Assembly (NCBI GenBank): GCA_003427395.1
Contig: BFEA01000122.1
Span: 1,091,129-1,133,517, forward strand
Origin: Chara braunii
Taxonomy: Eukaryota > Streptophyta > Charophyceae > Charales > Characeae
Direction: 5' to 3'
DNA length: 42,389 nt
Positions within the stretch are counted from its first letter, which is position 1. Every line of letters starts with the position of its first letter. Position numbers and translations under genes: made by a program. The notes beneath the pieces are model-generated. The model saw nothing but the letters and a program-made list of their open reading frames with translations, was not told the DNA's origin and did no database searches. Of the stretch, positions 10,541 to 20,264 are shown in pieces.

Positions 10541-11965
10541 CATTCAGAATTTTGGCAGATGGCGAGTAGCGCAACTACTGTCAATGCCTGCTTCCAGAAT
10601 TACCTGTTGGATAGAGCCAAGTGCCGCAAAGTTTTCTCCAAGATCAACCTGAATATCATCAAATTGAGGTGGAGCCTCAGAGAACGCAAGATGGGGTTCA
10701 GGACGGGTGTCTACAACTATGTTGTCATGCCGTTTGGGCTGACCAGCGGACCTGTAACATTTCCCCAAGCCATGAATAATGAAGGACACCTTGGAAAGCG
10801 GAAAGCTATGCTCGCTGGAGAGGGATATCCTCAACCTGGCACGCAAATCCAGGTGGACGGAAGGAGCAAGGGAAACCCCGATTGGGGGGAGGCCCGCTCA
10901 CTACACAGTGGGCAGTCGGCCTCAAGCATCAGCATAGCTTCAAGCTGAAAATAAAGAACAGAGGACCCTGGGCCCTGCCTTGCCTGCGGTTTTGTTGTCA
11001 GAGGGGGTAGCAAAGAGGGGGGGGTGGGGGGGGGGGCACGGGGGTTGTGACAACCAAGATGACTGAAATGTCAGTTACTCCTCCCTGGCAGGAGCAATCA
11101 ATGCTGACAGTGGCCTCCTGGGCTGTAACGGGTGGTTGTCTGTAGTTTTTGGTGACCAAAGGGATAGCAAAGTAGGGGGCGGAGGGGTGTGTGACAAACT
11201 GAGTGGGCTTGCCTGTCAGTTAATCCTTCCTGAGGGGAGCCATCAATGTTGACAGTGGTTCCCAGGCCGTAACGCGGGAGAGCGTGAAGTCCATGTCGTT
11301 TTCCACCGGGCCCGGTTCCCGGCAGGTGAAGCCCTCCACCTATAGACCAGGGCTGTTTTTCTTGTTTTTTTTTTTAAGAATCTGGTTCGGGAGTATCTGG
11401 ATCAGTTTGCAGTGGTCTACCTGGATAACATCCTCGTGTTCAGCAGTGTGCATGAGGAGCAGTGTACATTACAACACTGCGAACAGGGAAGTACAAGGTC
11501 AATGCCAAGAATAGCGAGTTCAGGAAGGATGAGATCCTATGTCTTAGGCATGTCATCGTTGGGTCTGGGTTCGGTTGGAGGTGAAGAAGATAGAGGTCAT
11601 TGCATAGTGGTGAAGGCCACAAACAGTGAGGGATGTGCGGTCATTCCTTAGCATGGTCAACTACTCCAAAAAGTTCGTTGAGGGCCGAGCCAGGATCGCC
11701 ACACCATTGACTATTTGACACAGAAGGGTGTCCCTTTCGACTCCCAAGGACCATCTCATCCTGTATGTGATTCTGAATGGTTCCATAGTCCTAATCCTTT
11801 AGCACCATTTGTGCTGACTACGGATACCAAACATTTTGGGGTGGGAGCGGTGCTGCAGCAAAATGATGGGCATGACCTGAGGCCTGTGGAGTATTTGTCC
11901 AAGCACATGCCATCACTTAGAGTGGCAGCTAACACCTAGGAGTTGTATGCGCTGTACCATTCCCT
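10541..11965 (+). pseudogene. Old + strand gypsy element: reverse transcriptase and start of RNase H
   Basis: At 10580-10780 the translation contains KVFSKINLNIIKLRW and YNYVVMPFGLTSGP, the palm motifs of gypsy RT. At 11385-11450 it resumes with LVREYLDQF and VVYLDNILVFS, where the catalytic YLDD is YLDN. A 598-bp insertion separates the two parts. From 11800 to 11960 the start of RNase H follows (PFVLTTDTKHFGVGAVLQQN, RPVEYLSKHMPS, ELYAL). The coding sequence stops abruptly at 11965, where a complete gypsy element is inserted, and resumes at 20265. Loss of the second catalytic Asp plus stops and frameshifts make it non-functional. Confidence 0.85.
10781..11378. mobile_element. 598-bp insertion in the old gypsy RT
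   Basis: The RT frame is interrupted after ...ATGAATAAT and resumes at AATCTGGTTCGG, so AAT (10778-10780 and 11379-11381) flanks the insert as a 3-bp direct repeat. Inside, a diverged tandem pair lies at about 11046-11131 and 11191-11273 (GTGACAA ... TGTCAGTTA ... CAATG.TGACAGTGG ... GTAACG). A G run and a poly(T) run are also present. No coding sequence. The type is unknown: it may be a non-autonomous DNA element or a short retroelement. Confidence 0.55.
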
Positions 11966-12200
11966 TGCAATCAGACTCGCTCACTTCTTCGCTTCGCATG
12001 CCTACAAACAGATGGTGATTCACACTGGCGCATAGCACCCAACTCAAAGCTCAGAGATATGGAAGCCAAGAACACAGTTCAGATGCAAACTCGCTTCAAC
12101 AGGCTATGGTGCATCAGCACCTATACATCCCAACTCTTGTCACTGTGTCCAACACCACTGTTCGCTCACACTTCAACTCTGGATCACCCTGGATACCCCA
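11966..12200 (-). repeat. Element 1, 3' LTR (235 bp)
   Basis: Identical in length to the copy at 20030-20264 and differing at four positions, three of them transitions. It has TG...CA ends. Because the element reads on the minus strand, this left copy is the 3' LTR. The flanking CCCT target duplication is at 11962-11965. Confidence 0.93.
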
Positions 12201-13012
12201 CGCACGCACTCTGTAACACCCACGCATACACACCTATCACTAACTACGACAGCTATGGCCGCCAACTAACACTACCTCCAAGCAGCTATGGCTGCGCTAA
12301 CTCTCCTTCAGCCCACTTTGACTTTCAGGCGCATCTGCAGACCACCTCGCACAAGTCACTGTGGCAGCACTTCCGCATGGCTTCCGCAGGAATGAATGAA
12401 TGGCTGGTCGCTGCCTCTCAATTTATATTTCTGTAGCTCATTGATCTGGCCCTTTCCCATGCCTGTGGTGCACACAGTCCCGTACGGTACTTGCTTGACT
12501 GGACTAGGACTTACTGGGACTGGGACTGCCGACTCAGCACGGGTAGACTCCACCACTTGCCCACTTGCCTCTGTCTCAAATGTGAGCAGCTTCGAAAGGC
12601 CAATACTAGGACCTTCCGGAAGGTTTAGTCTTGGCCTTCCGGAGACTGTAGCAGCTACAACCTTAACCTTTCAGGATTGTAGCAGCTACAACCTTGACCT
12701 TTCAGAAATCCTGAAGCTACGACTTCTAGAAATCCTAAGACCTCTACTCGACAGATCTACAAATCGAACCCCTACAACCTATAGACCCTACGACACCCTA
12801 CCAACTGTTACAAAGACACAGGTCATGGGTTCAACTCCTGGGGTCGGCACAGATACTGTACACAGGTAAGGTGAGAACTAGGGGTCGAGTCCTGGGATCT
12901 GCATTCGCTATTGCTAACATGTGAAAACCGTTTCACTCCCGCCGGCCTAAATTCGAGGTCCTCCGAGAATAACTTAGTCCAAGGCAGGACCTTTACCTTT
13001 CTTATCTCTCTC
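12201..13012 (-). other. Element 1, region between integrase and 3' LTR
   Basis: Untranslated 3' part of the retrotransposon. It contains short repeated phrases such as TGTAGCAGCTACAACCTT (about 12645 and 12676) and two box B-like GGTTCAACTCC/GGTCGAGTCC motifs near 12830-12890. The minus strand just before the LTR is not purine-rich, so a canonical polypurine tract is not evident. Confidence 0.6.
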
Positions 13013-14620
13013 TTAGGCTCTAACTACGTCGGTAGCTGTTTCTAGAAGTTTTGTTCTAGTAAACCAGCGGTCGTCCTCTGGTTCCTGATAAGCAAACCGA
13101 ACTTTATACTGCTTTTGCGGACGACCTCTACCTCCTGTTCTGAACATGTCTTCACCTACAATGCCGTCAATGTCGTACCTTCCATCCATGTCTGGAGGAA
13201 TCATGGATCTCCTAGATGGAAATCGTTGACTTGTGACACACGACAACAACTTTGAGGCATGAAATATAGGGTAGGTGTGGAGGTGTGTTGGGATCTTTAC
13301 TGTGTAGGACGACCCATCCTCTCCGCCCTTTACTTCTAGAACTGGCCACAGTCCTCTATGCGCGAGCAGTAACTTCTGCGAGATGTTTTCCTCAGGAGCA
13401 AACTCTTTGGACTTGACCCAAACCAGGTCGCCTACTTGAAACTGTGACGGGCGACGGTGCTTATTAGCTTGTTCTATCACTCGGTGTTGGGCCTTCCTGA
13501 GGTTCTCTACCACGGTAGCTAACTCTTTCTCGTGCTGTAACGCAAACTCCCTAGTACCGGGCGGTAGCCTGTGAATCTGGTCCCGGTTAAGTCCCTCAAA
13601 CGGTCTACGTGGTTTATAGGACTTGTGCAACTCATTGGGAGTGCGACAGGTGGACAAGTGCACGCTATTGTTATAGGCACTGGCTACCTTGGGCAACATC
13701 TCGTCTTAATTGATTTGATCTGGTCTAATGTACATTCGCAGAACTTGCTGCAGGATCTTGTTCATTTGTTCAGTCTGACCGTTAGTCTCTGGATGACGGC
13801 CAGATGACATCAACAGCTTGGAGCCATAGACTCTCATCAACTCTTGCCAGTTCTGACTCATGAACTGGGTGTCTCTATCACTAACTATAGACAGTGGAAT
13901 CCCGTGTTCACTGACCCAATGATCAAAGAACCTTTGAATAACTAACTCTGTGCGTGCCTCTGAGGGCAAAGGAACAAAAACAACATACTTACTAAATTTG
14001 TTAACTATTACCATGACTTGGCTCTTGTCGTGCCTACTCTTGACATGGGTGTCCATAAAGTCAATGGACACTGAATCTCCTGGCTGATCAGGAATAAGCA
14101 AGGGTCCGAGAAGACCTAGAGGGGCACGCATAGAGGTTTTATTTCTCTAGCTGACCTTACAACTGCGAACATACTCTATGCAGTTGACCTTCATCCCAAG
14201 CCATATGTACGCGCGCATGAGGTTAGCTAGAGTCTTTTGCCAACCAAAATGTCCCTCAGTATCGTGGCATTCCCCTAGGATCAAACTACGGATCTCTTCA
14301 CTGTTAGGAACGCACAATCGGTCAACTACGTTAGTCTTCTCGAATAGCAGCCCATCAGTAGTGCGGTAGTCTGGTTCGGACTCTGGGGCCTTCTTTACTC
14401 TCTTGAGGAGGTCACCATAGATAGGGCCCTGCGCATACGCCTCTCAAGCTTTTTGCTGCAGGTCTCTCCCTATATCCAGATAATGAACTGTTGCTCCAAA
14501 GTAGTCAGCTCTCCTGCTTAGAGCGTCCGCAACTACGTTATACTTCCCTTTGACTGGCTTAAGCTCAAAGTCATATTGGTCTAACTCTGCGGCCCACCTA
14601 GTAAGCTTAGGTGTCATCTT
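13013..14620 (-). pseudogene. Element 1, end of RNase H and integrase
   Basis: Minus-strand continuation of pol in the same frame as RT. In order it shows the tether region after RNase H ([14 protein letters not shown], about 14520), the HHCC zinc finger of integrase (GECHDTEGHFGWQKT, about 14260), the catalytic core (SVSIDFMDT; IVSDRDTQFMS; SSGRHPETNGQTEQMN) with D, D and E residues present, and the C-terminal part (FQVGDLVWVKS; YPIFHASKLL; DRWFTRTKLLETA). In-frame stops lie at 14444-14446 (TGA), 14147-14149 (TAG) and 13706-13708 (TAA). Integrase would insert the cDNA into chromatin. The chromodomain-like end resembles other plant gypsy elements. Confidence 0.9.
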
Positions 14621-14971
14621 GGCCTACGTTTTCAGCCACCTCAATGTCTCGTGGTCTGAGTAGACTTTGAAGTGCCTCCCAAGCAAGTAGTGCTTCCAGT
14701 GTTCTAATGCTTGCCTGAGAGCGTAGAGTTCCCTCTCGTAGGTAGATGTCGCTACCTTCTCTGAAGGCATCCTAGCAGACATGAACTCTACGGGTCTATA
14801 CCCGTTGCCATCGTCTTGCTGTAATACAACACCTATACCATACTGGCTTGCGTCAGTGGTGACGACGAAAGGTAAGGACGGATCGACTACCTTAAGGACT
14901 GGGTACTCTATCAACGCCTGCTTCAACTTCTTCATAGCAGACGTGCAGTCCTTATCCCATCTCCAGATTGT
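14621..14971 (-). pseudogene. Element 1, RNase H domain
   Basis: The RNase H-like domain directly downstream of RT reads LPFVVTTDASQYGIGVVLQQ, YRPVEFMSARMPS and ELYALRQALEHWKHYLLGRH, with SDHETLRW near the end. It would degrade the RNA strand during reverse transcription. It is bounded by in-frame stops at 14972-14974 (TAA, between RT and RNase H) and 14624-14626 (TAG). Confidence 0.9.
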
Positions 14972-16423
14972 TTATTTCTTCAACAACCTGCGAAGGGGTG
15001 CAGCGATGGTGGAGAAGTTTCTCACAAACTTTCTGTAATAGTTAGCTAGGCCTAAGAACGACCGCAACTCTGTCAACGTGCGGGGTGTAGGCCAATCTCT
15101 AATCCCTGCGATCTTACTATCTTCATCTTCGGGTTTGCTGCCGTCTCCATCTAAAACATGGCCTAAATACAGAACTTGGGTTTTTGCCCTTTCGCACTTC
15201 TTTGCATTGATCTTGAAGTTGGCCTCTCTCAACTTCTCCAAGACCTGCCTCAGGTGACCCTCATGCTCCTGGAGGGTCCTACTAAACACTAGAATGTCAT
15301 CTAAGTAGACTACTACGAACCTGTCTAACCACGACCTAAACAAGTCGTTCATACAACGCTGAAAAGTTGCTGGCGCGTTGGTTAGTCCAAAGGGCATAAC
15401 TATAAACTCGTAGTGCCCATATCTAGTCCGGAACGCGGTCTTATACTGATGATCAGGATGGACCTCTATCTGATGATATTCGGACTTTAAGTCTATCTTT
15501 GAAAAATACTTGCAGCCCTGCACCCGATCTAAAAGATCATCTATACGGGGCAACGACTCCGCATTCTTCACGGTGATAGCATTGAGACCCCTATAGTCAA
15601 CGCACATTTTAAGCTCTCCCTCCTTCTTTGGGACAAATAGAACAGGTGCTCCAAATGGAGACGAACTGGGCCTAATCCAACCCTTCTCTAGAAGTTCATC
15701 TAACTGCTTGCGCAACTCCTCCAATTCCCGCGGGGACATCCTGTACATTGCTCCTTTAGGAGTCCTGCTGCCAGGTTCGATCTCAATGCGATGCTGGATG
15801 GGCCGCGAGACTACCCCTGTAGGTGGCTTAGCTAGATCTGTGTACTCTTCCAGCAGCTTGGCAATGGTTGGATCTATGGGCTTTTCTTCTTTAGGCTCAG
15901 TAACTGGCCTAACATAGGCTACAAAAACCTGTTCTTCTAGCTGCTCCTTCTTCACTAACCTTGCGAACGCAGGAGCGCTAAGGCAACAATGTGCCAGGGA
16001 GTTGTCTACTCCTGACACATGAAACAGACGGGCGGTCTTGACCCCGCCTGATGGGGTAGGGAGCCTACACTCGTGCTCTCTCAAATGGAGTGTGGCCCCG
16101 ACTGCCTCTCCCCAGTCCATTCCGAAGACTATATCGAAGGGAAGGATGTCCTCTATGAGGAGAGTCAGGGAATGGAGAACTTTCTCCACTTTCCCATTTT
16201 TCTCTAGGCGAAAGTACGCCTGGACTCCCTCTACGTAATCCTCTACCCGCATTGTGCGATTGTCTGCGAGGATACTCACTATGGGGTCTGTTAACTTCTG
16301 GACTTTTAGCCCCAACTTCAACTTATGCAGCGCCTTTCTACTAATATAACTGCGCGTGGCCCCACTATTCACTAGGGCCCCTACTCTACCTCTGAAAATG
16401 TCTACATCTACTAATACTAGTTG
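14972..16423 (-). pseudogene. Element 1, aspartic protease and reverse transcriptase
   Basis: The longest intact part of pol, ending at TAA 14972-14974. The protease motif at about 16350-16375 reads ALVNSGATRSYIS. The catalytic Asp of the retropepsin D-S-G-A motif is Asn (AAT at 16367-16369), so proteolysis should be lost. After a linker, RT runs from GWIRPSSSPFGAPVLFVPKK through MCVDYRGLNAITVKN, FSKIDLKSEYHQI, FIVMPFGLTNAPATF and VVYLDDILVFSR, with the catalytic YLDD intact. It ends with the thumb motif LRSFLGLANYYRKFVRNFS. A TGA at 16424-16426 closes the frame upstream. Gag is in another frame. Confidence 0.92.
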
Positions 16424-16514
16424 TCACCTACTCTCCTTTTTCATTTTGGCCCAGGTGGGCATTCTCTCCTTCAGCTCATCGGCCACGCCTATGAGGGAGC
16501 TGCCTAAAGAGACT

Positions 16515-18644
16515 CTAACACAAGCAGTCTCTGGACAGCTGTTTAGGCACCGACCTGCAACCTCCGCCATAGGCACATGTGGTGTAGGAGTTTCCTGCCG
16601 GCTCGCGCTCGTTTCCCCACATGGAATTATGGTAGGGGCAGTTGCTACCCCTACCGGCGGCTGCCTTTTGACCCCTGGGCAGCCGAACTGGCCTCTCTAT
16701 ACTTTGGACAGTATTTAATGATGTGGCCAGGGTCACCACAATATATGCACTGCCCCTGATCCACACGTTGTTGCCATAAGTGCTGGTCCAGGCCCAAGTC
16801 TTCCCAAGGCCGGCCCTGTGGCAGCCCTGGGTGCCAACCGCCTCTCCAAGAGGGTGCCCTGTTTCCCCTATTCGGTGACCTATTCCCTCTATTAGGCGAC
16901 CCATTCCCTTAACGGTTTTGCGGGGGACCTTGACCCCTTCCTCCCACACTTGGTGGTTTCCTCCTTTACCGCCAACCCCCTGATCGCTCTGGGAACGGCC
17001 CCTTGACGCCCGGCCCCCTTGGCCCTGGCTTGTACCTCCTCCTTGCGGCCTCCCTCCAGCCGCAACAGCAGCGTAGGTCCTCCCCTGACTAACGCTACTG
17101 TCCTCTTCCTCAAGCCCCCACTCAATCTGCTCGTAGGGAACTTCGTCTACACCACCCTCATCTAAGGTAAGGATCAAGCGATCCTTGGTCTTGACCTGTC
17201 CTGAGATGGTGCGACCTTTCCACTTTTTGCCCTTGTCTAGGTCCTTATGCCAAAAANTGGAGATTGACATGGACCGTGCTTCAAAGGCTACCACTTCCCT
17301 GCTCAAGGCGTCGTAGGTCATGGTAGGCTGCTGACTCTTCTCAAAGAAATGCCCGCGCAACTGTTCGGGCATTGCGCGATAGAAGAGGTTGACCAGTTGG
17401 GTCTCAGTGACCCCATGGTCCGGGACGACGATTAGCTCGTCCATCACCCCCTTGAGTGCTCTCGCACTCTTCCACTGACAAGAGTGGATGGTTTGCAATC
17501 TATCAGAGGCTTTAACACTGCGTGAGACGTCTAGGAATCGTTCGCGCAATAACTTAAGGAAGTCAGTGAGGGGAGTGAGCGCAGAACAAGCGAGTAAACC
17601 ATCATTACAGTTGGCGGCGCGGCACAAGGAACGGGCGAAGCTTGCTGCTTCGTCTCGGAGGGCATGGACGACTATAAGGACATGCTCGTCCGGGAAGACC
17701 TTCTGCAGATGTACGTAGGTTTTGACATTGGCTTCCCAATTGTCAAAATTGTCCTCTTTCTTCCCGCTATAGGAGTCAGGGAACTTGACCTTGACAGGCT
17801 CCCTTCGGGGACGTGCTTCCTCCTCCTTGGGAGCAGTCAGTCTGGCGCCTTCTATGGCACCCGTGCAATAACGCTCCGTGCCCTCTAGGCGGGCCTTCAC
17901 CTGTGAGCCCACCGGCGTCGCTAATTCCCTTGCAAAGTCCCTGAGTCCCAGCCGTATAGAGCGCAAGGCAATGTTCTGACCTCTACCAAACATATATTGT
18001 TCTTCCCGGACCTGGGCCAGACGCTCTATGTTTCTCGCCATGATCTCCATCTTCCCCAGTAAGTCCACTTGCGTCGCCATCTGCGCTCTTTGCTTCTTTA
18101 CCTCCTCCAATTCTTTCGCTGCCCGGCTCGCCGCCTCCATTCTCCTTTTCTTCTCCCTCGTCAGTCGGAACTTCCACTCCATCCTCTTCTCATCTTCTAT
18201 AGCCTGCCGCTTGAGTGGGTCTTCTTCTGTATCCCACTCTCTCATGGCCGCCTCTTGTTCTTCCCTGGGCACATACATTAGTGCCTCCTCTTATTCTCCC
18301 AGGGATAAACCAGCAACCCACTTCGTAATCTTTTTCTCCATCCGATCTTCCTTTGTTCCACTGGATTCCCCTCTCCCTCCTGTCCTTCGCCTTTCCAGCG
18401 GTGGTTCTTCTACCTCTTCCTCCTCTTCTACTGCCTTGAGCTTCTCTGCTTCTTCTTTCTTTAACCTCTCTTTTTCTTTGGCCATCTCCTCCTAAATCTT
18501 CTTCAACTTCGCCGCCTGTTCTTCTATCAAGGCCTTCTTCTTGGCCTCCTCCTTCTCTCTTCTCTCTTTCAGGATGGCGGCGGCCTTCGCATCCTGCTCT
18601 GCCGTATAAGGGGAGGTGCTCGTTCTTGTACGCGTGTCTACCAT
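16515..18644 (-). pseudogene. Element 1, Gag with CCHC zinc knuckle
   Basis: Starts at ATG (minus-strand 18644-18642). The N-terminal ~250 residues are Lys/Glu-rich and predicted coiled coil (EKERLKKEEAEKLKAVEEEE). A capsid-like region follows, then a Gly/Arg/Gln-rich stretch. The CCHC knuckle CIYCGDPGHIIKYC lies at 16708-16749, one frame away from the main gag frame, so a single-base frameshift must lie near 16905-16915. In-frame stops are at 18492-18494 (TAG) and 18291-18293 (TAA). One undetermined base occurs at 17257. Gag would form the particle and package RNA. Confidence 0.85.
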
Positions 18645-19483
18645 GGTGACAGACGCACAACCAAAGTGACGGTTCCGCTCCTCACCACTTAGACGTCCCC
18701 CCTGACCGACTTACTTAAGACTGACTCAGTCTATGGACCACAGGATCCGTATAGAACCCTGTTAACTATGGTCTCTAGCCTGGACTCTAATACTACAGCC
18801 GTCACTACAGGATCTGTTGCTGACCAGGAGGCATTTAAGGAGATCCCCCGTAACTCCTCAGGAATACTTTAACGTCGCAAACAGGATGACGCGGTCAGCA
18901 GATCCTTTCAAGTCTTAGACGGCCCGTTGTGCAGCCCACAACTCGGATTTTGGGCCTACCGTGCCACATCGAGCAGCCCGCCGGTCAGTACCGGTCCTTG
19001 GGAGCGTGTCCTCCGGGACAGTCGAGTCGTCAGACACAGTCTTTAGCCCTACTCAGCCCGTGTGGGTTTGGTCAACGAGGCCCTATCCTTCATACACGGA
19101 GTCCCATCATCTGGACAAAAGAGACTCAATGCAGAAAGAAGAGACAAACAAACTCAAACTCAGCAAGTACCATAGGGGAGTGCACATCCATAGGGCGAGG
19201 GGATAGGCTAAGGGATTGGCGAGATTATACCAACTCCAGCTTGGTCAAAATCGTGGTCAACGGCTCCGGTCAAGGCCTCGGTCAACGCTTGGTCAACTTT
19301 TAGGTCGGCTATGACTGTCGGCACCTTCTTCCTTGCCAAACTCCCTTCTCTTCCTCCTCCACCTTTCTTCTTTCTCGCCCTTTCTTCTCCCTTTTTGTTT
19401 TTTTGTTCACCCCCACTGTCTGCCTTCCACTTCGTTGTCCCTCCTTCCTTCTTCCTCTCCGATCTCTCCTCCCTTCTCTACTT
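18645..19483 (-). other. Element 1, 5' leader between primer-binding site and gag
   Basis: Untranslated leader of the retrotransposon RNA. A 90-base block at 18811-18900 has a recognisable counterpart at 36081-36170, in the leader of element 2, in the same orientation. The outer part (19309-19483) is pyrimidine-rich on the + strand and runs into the assembly gap. Confidence 0.65.
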
Positions 19484-20008
19484 NNNNNNNNNNNNNNNNN
19501 NNNNNNNNNNNNNNNNNNNNNNNNNNNNNNNNNNNNNNNNNNNNNNNNNNNNNNNNNNNNNNNNNNNNNNNNNNNNNNNNNNNNNNNNNNNNNNNNNNNN
19601 NNNNNNNNNNNNNNNNNNNNNNNNNNNNNNNNNNNNNNNNNNNNNNNNNNNNNNNNNNNNNNNNNNNNNNNNNNNNNNNNNNNNNNNNNNNNNNNNNNNN
19701 NNNNNNNNNNNNNNNNNNNNNNNNNNNNNNNNNNNNNNNNNNNNNNNNNNNNNNNNNNNNNNNNNNNNNNNNNNNNNNNNNNNNNNNNNNNNNNNNNNNN
19801 NNNNNNNNNNNNNNNNNNNNNNNNNNNNNNNNNNNNNNNNNNNNNNNNNNNNNNNNNNNNNNNNNNNNNNNNNNNNNNNNNNNNNNNNNNNNNNNNNNNN
19901 NNNNNNNNNNNNNNNNNNNNNNNNNNNNNNNNNNNNNNNNNNNNNNNNNNNNNNNNNNNNNNNNNNNNNNNNNNNNNNNNNNNNNNNNNNNNNNNNNNNN
20001 NNNNNNNN
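19484..20008. other. Assembly gap (525 N)
   Basis: Run of undetermined bases inside the element 1 leader. Translations across it are meaningless. The true length is unknown. Confidence 0.99.
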
Positions 20009-20013
20009 GGGTA

Positions 20014-20028
20014 CCAGCTCTGATACCA
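20014..20028 (-). other. Element 1 primer-binding site (initiator tRNA-Met type)
   Basis: On the minus strand this reads TGGTATCAGAGCTGG, one base inside the 5' LTR. The first 12 bases match the complement of the plant initiator tRNA-Met 3' end, the usual primer of plant LTR retrotransposons. It fixes the element's direction as minus. Confidence 0.88.
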
Positions 20029-20029
20029 G

Positions 20030-20264
20030 TGCAATCAGACTCGCTCACTTCTTCGCTTCGCATGCCTACAAACAGATGGTGATTCACACTGGCGCATAGC
20101 GCCCAACTCAAAGCTCAGAGATATGGAAGCCAAGAACACAGTTCAGATGCAAACTCGCTTCAACAGGCTATGGTGCATCAGCACCTATACATCCCAACTC
20201 TCGTTACTGTGTCCAACACCACTGTTGGCTCACACTTCAACTCTGGATCACCCTGGATACCCCA
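20030..20264 (-). repeat. Element 1, 5' LTR (235 bp)
   Basis: Right-hand copy of the 235-bp terminal repeat, starting TGCAATCAG. It is followed by the CCCT target duplication at 20265-20268, after which the coding sequence of the older host element resumes. Confidence 0.93.

Larger units (their letters stand above)
11966..20264 (-). mobile_element. Complete minus-strand Ty3/gypsy LTR retrotransposon (element 1)
   Basis: The element is bounded by two 235-bp direct repeats (11966-12200 and 20030-20264). They start TGCAATCAG and end GATACCCCA, and are flanked by CCCT on both sides (11962-11965 and 20265-20268) as a 4-bp target duplication. On the minus strand the order is LTR, primer-binding site, leader, gag, protease, RT, RNase H, integrase, LTR. 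Integrase lies after RT/RNase H, which defines Ty3/gypsy. The four LTR differences in 235 bp (about 1.7%, counted by eye) suggest a fairly young insertion. It lies inside the RNase H of an older gypsy copy of opposite orientation. Stops, one gag frameshift and an altered protease site make it non-autonomous. No clear polypurine tract is seen next to the 3' LTR. Confidence 0.93.

Noticed and set aside
19309-20111. Frames of more than 200 codons across 19.3-20.1 kb
   Set aside because: They cross 525 undetermined bases and exist only because N is not read as a stop.
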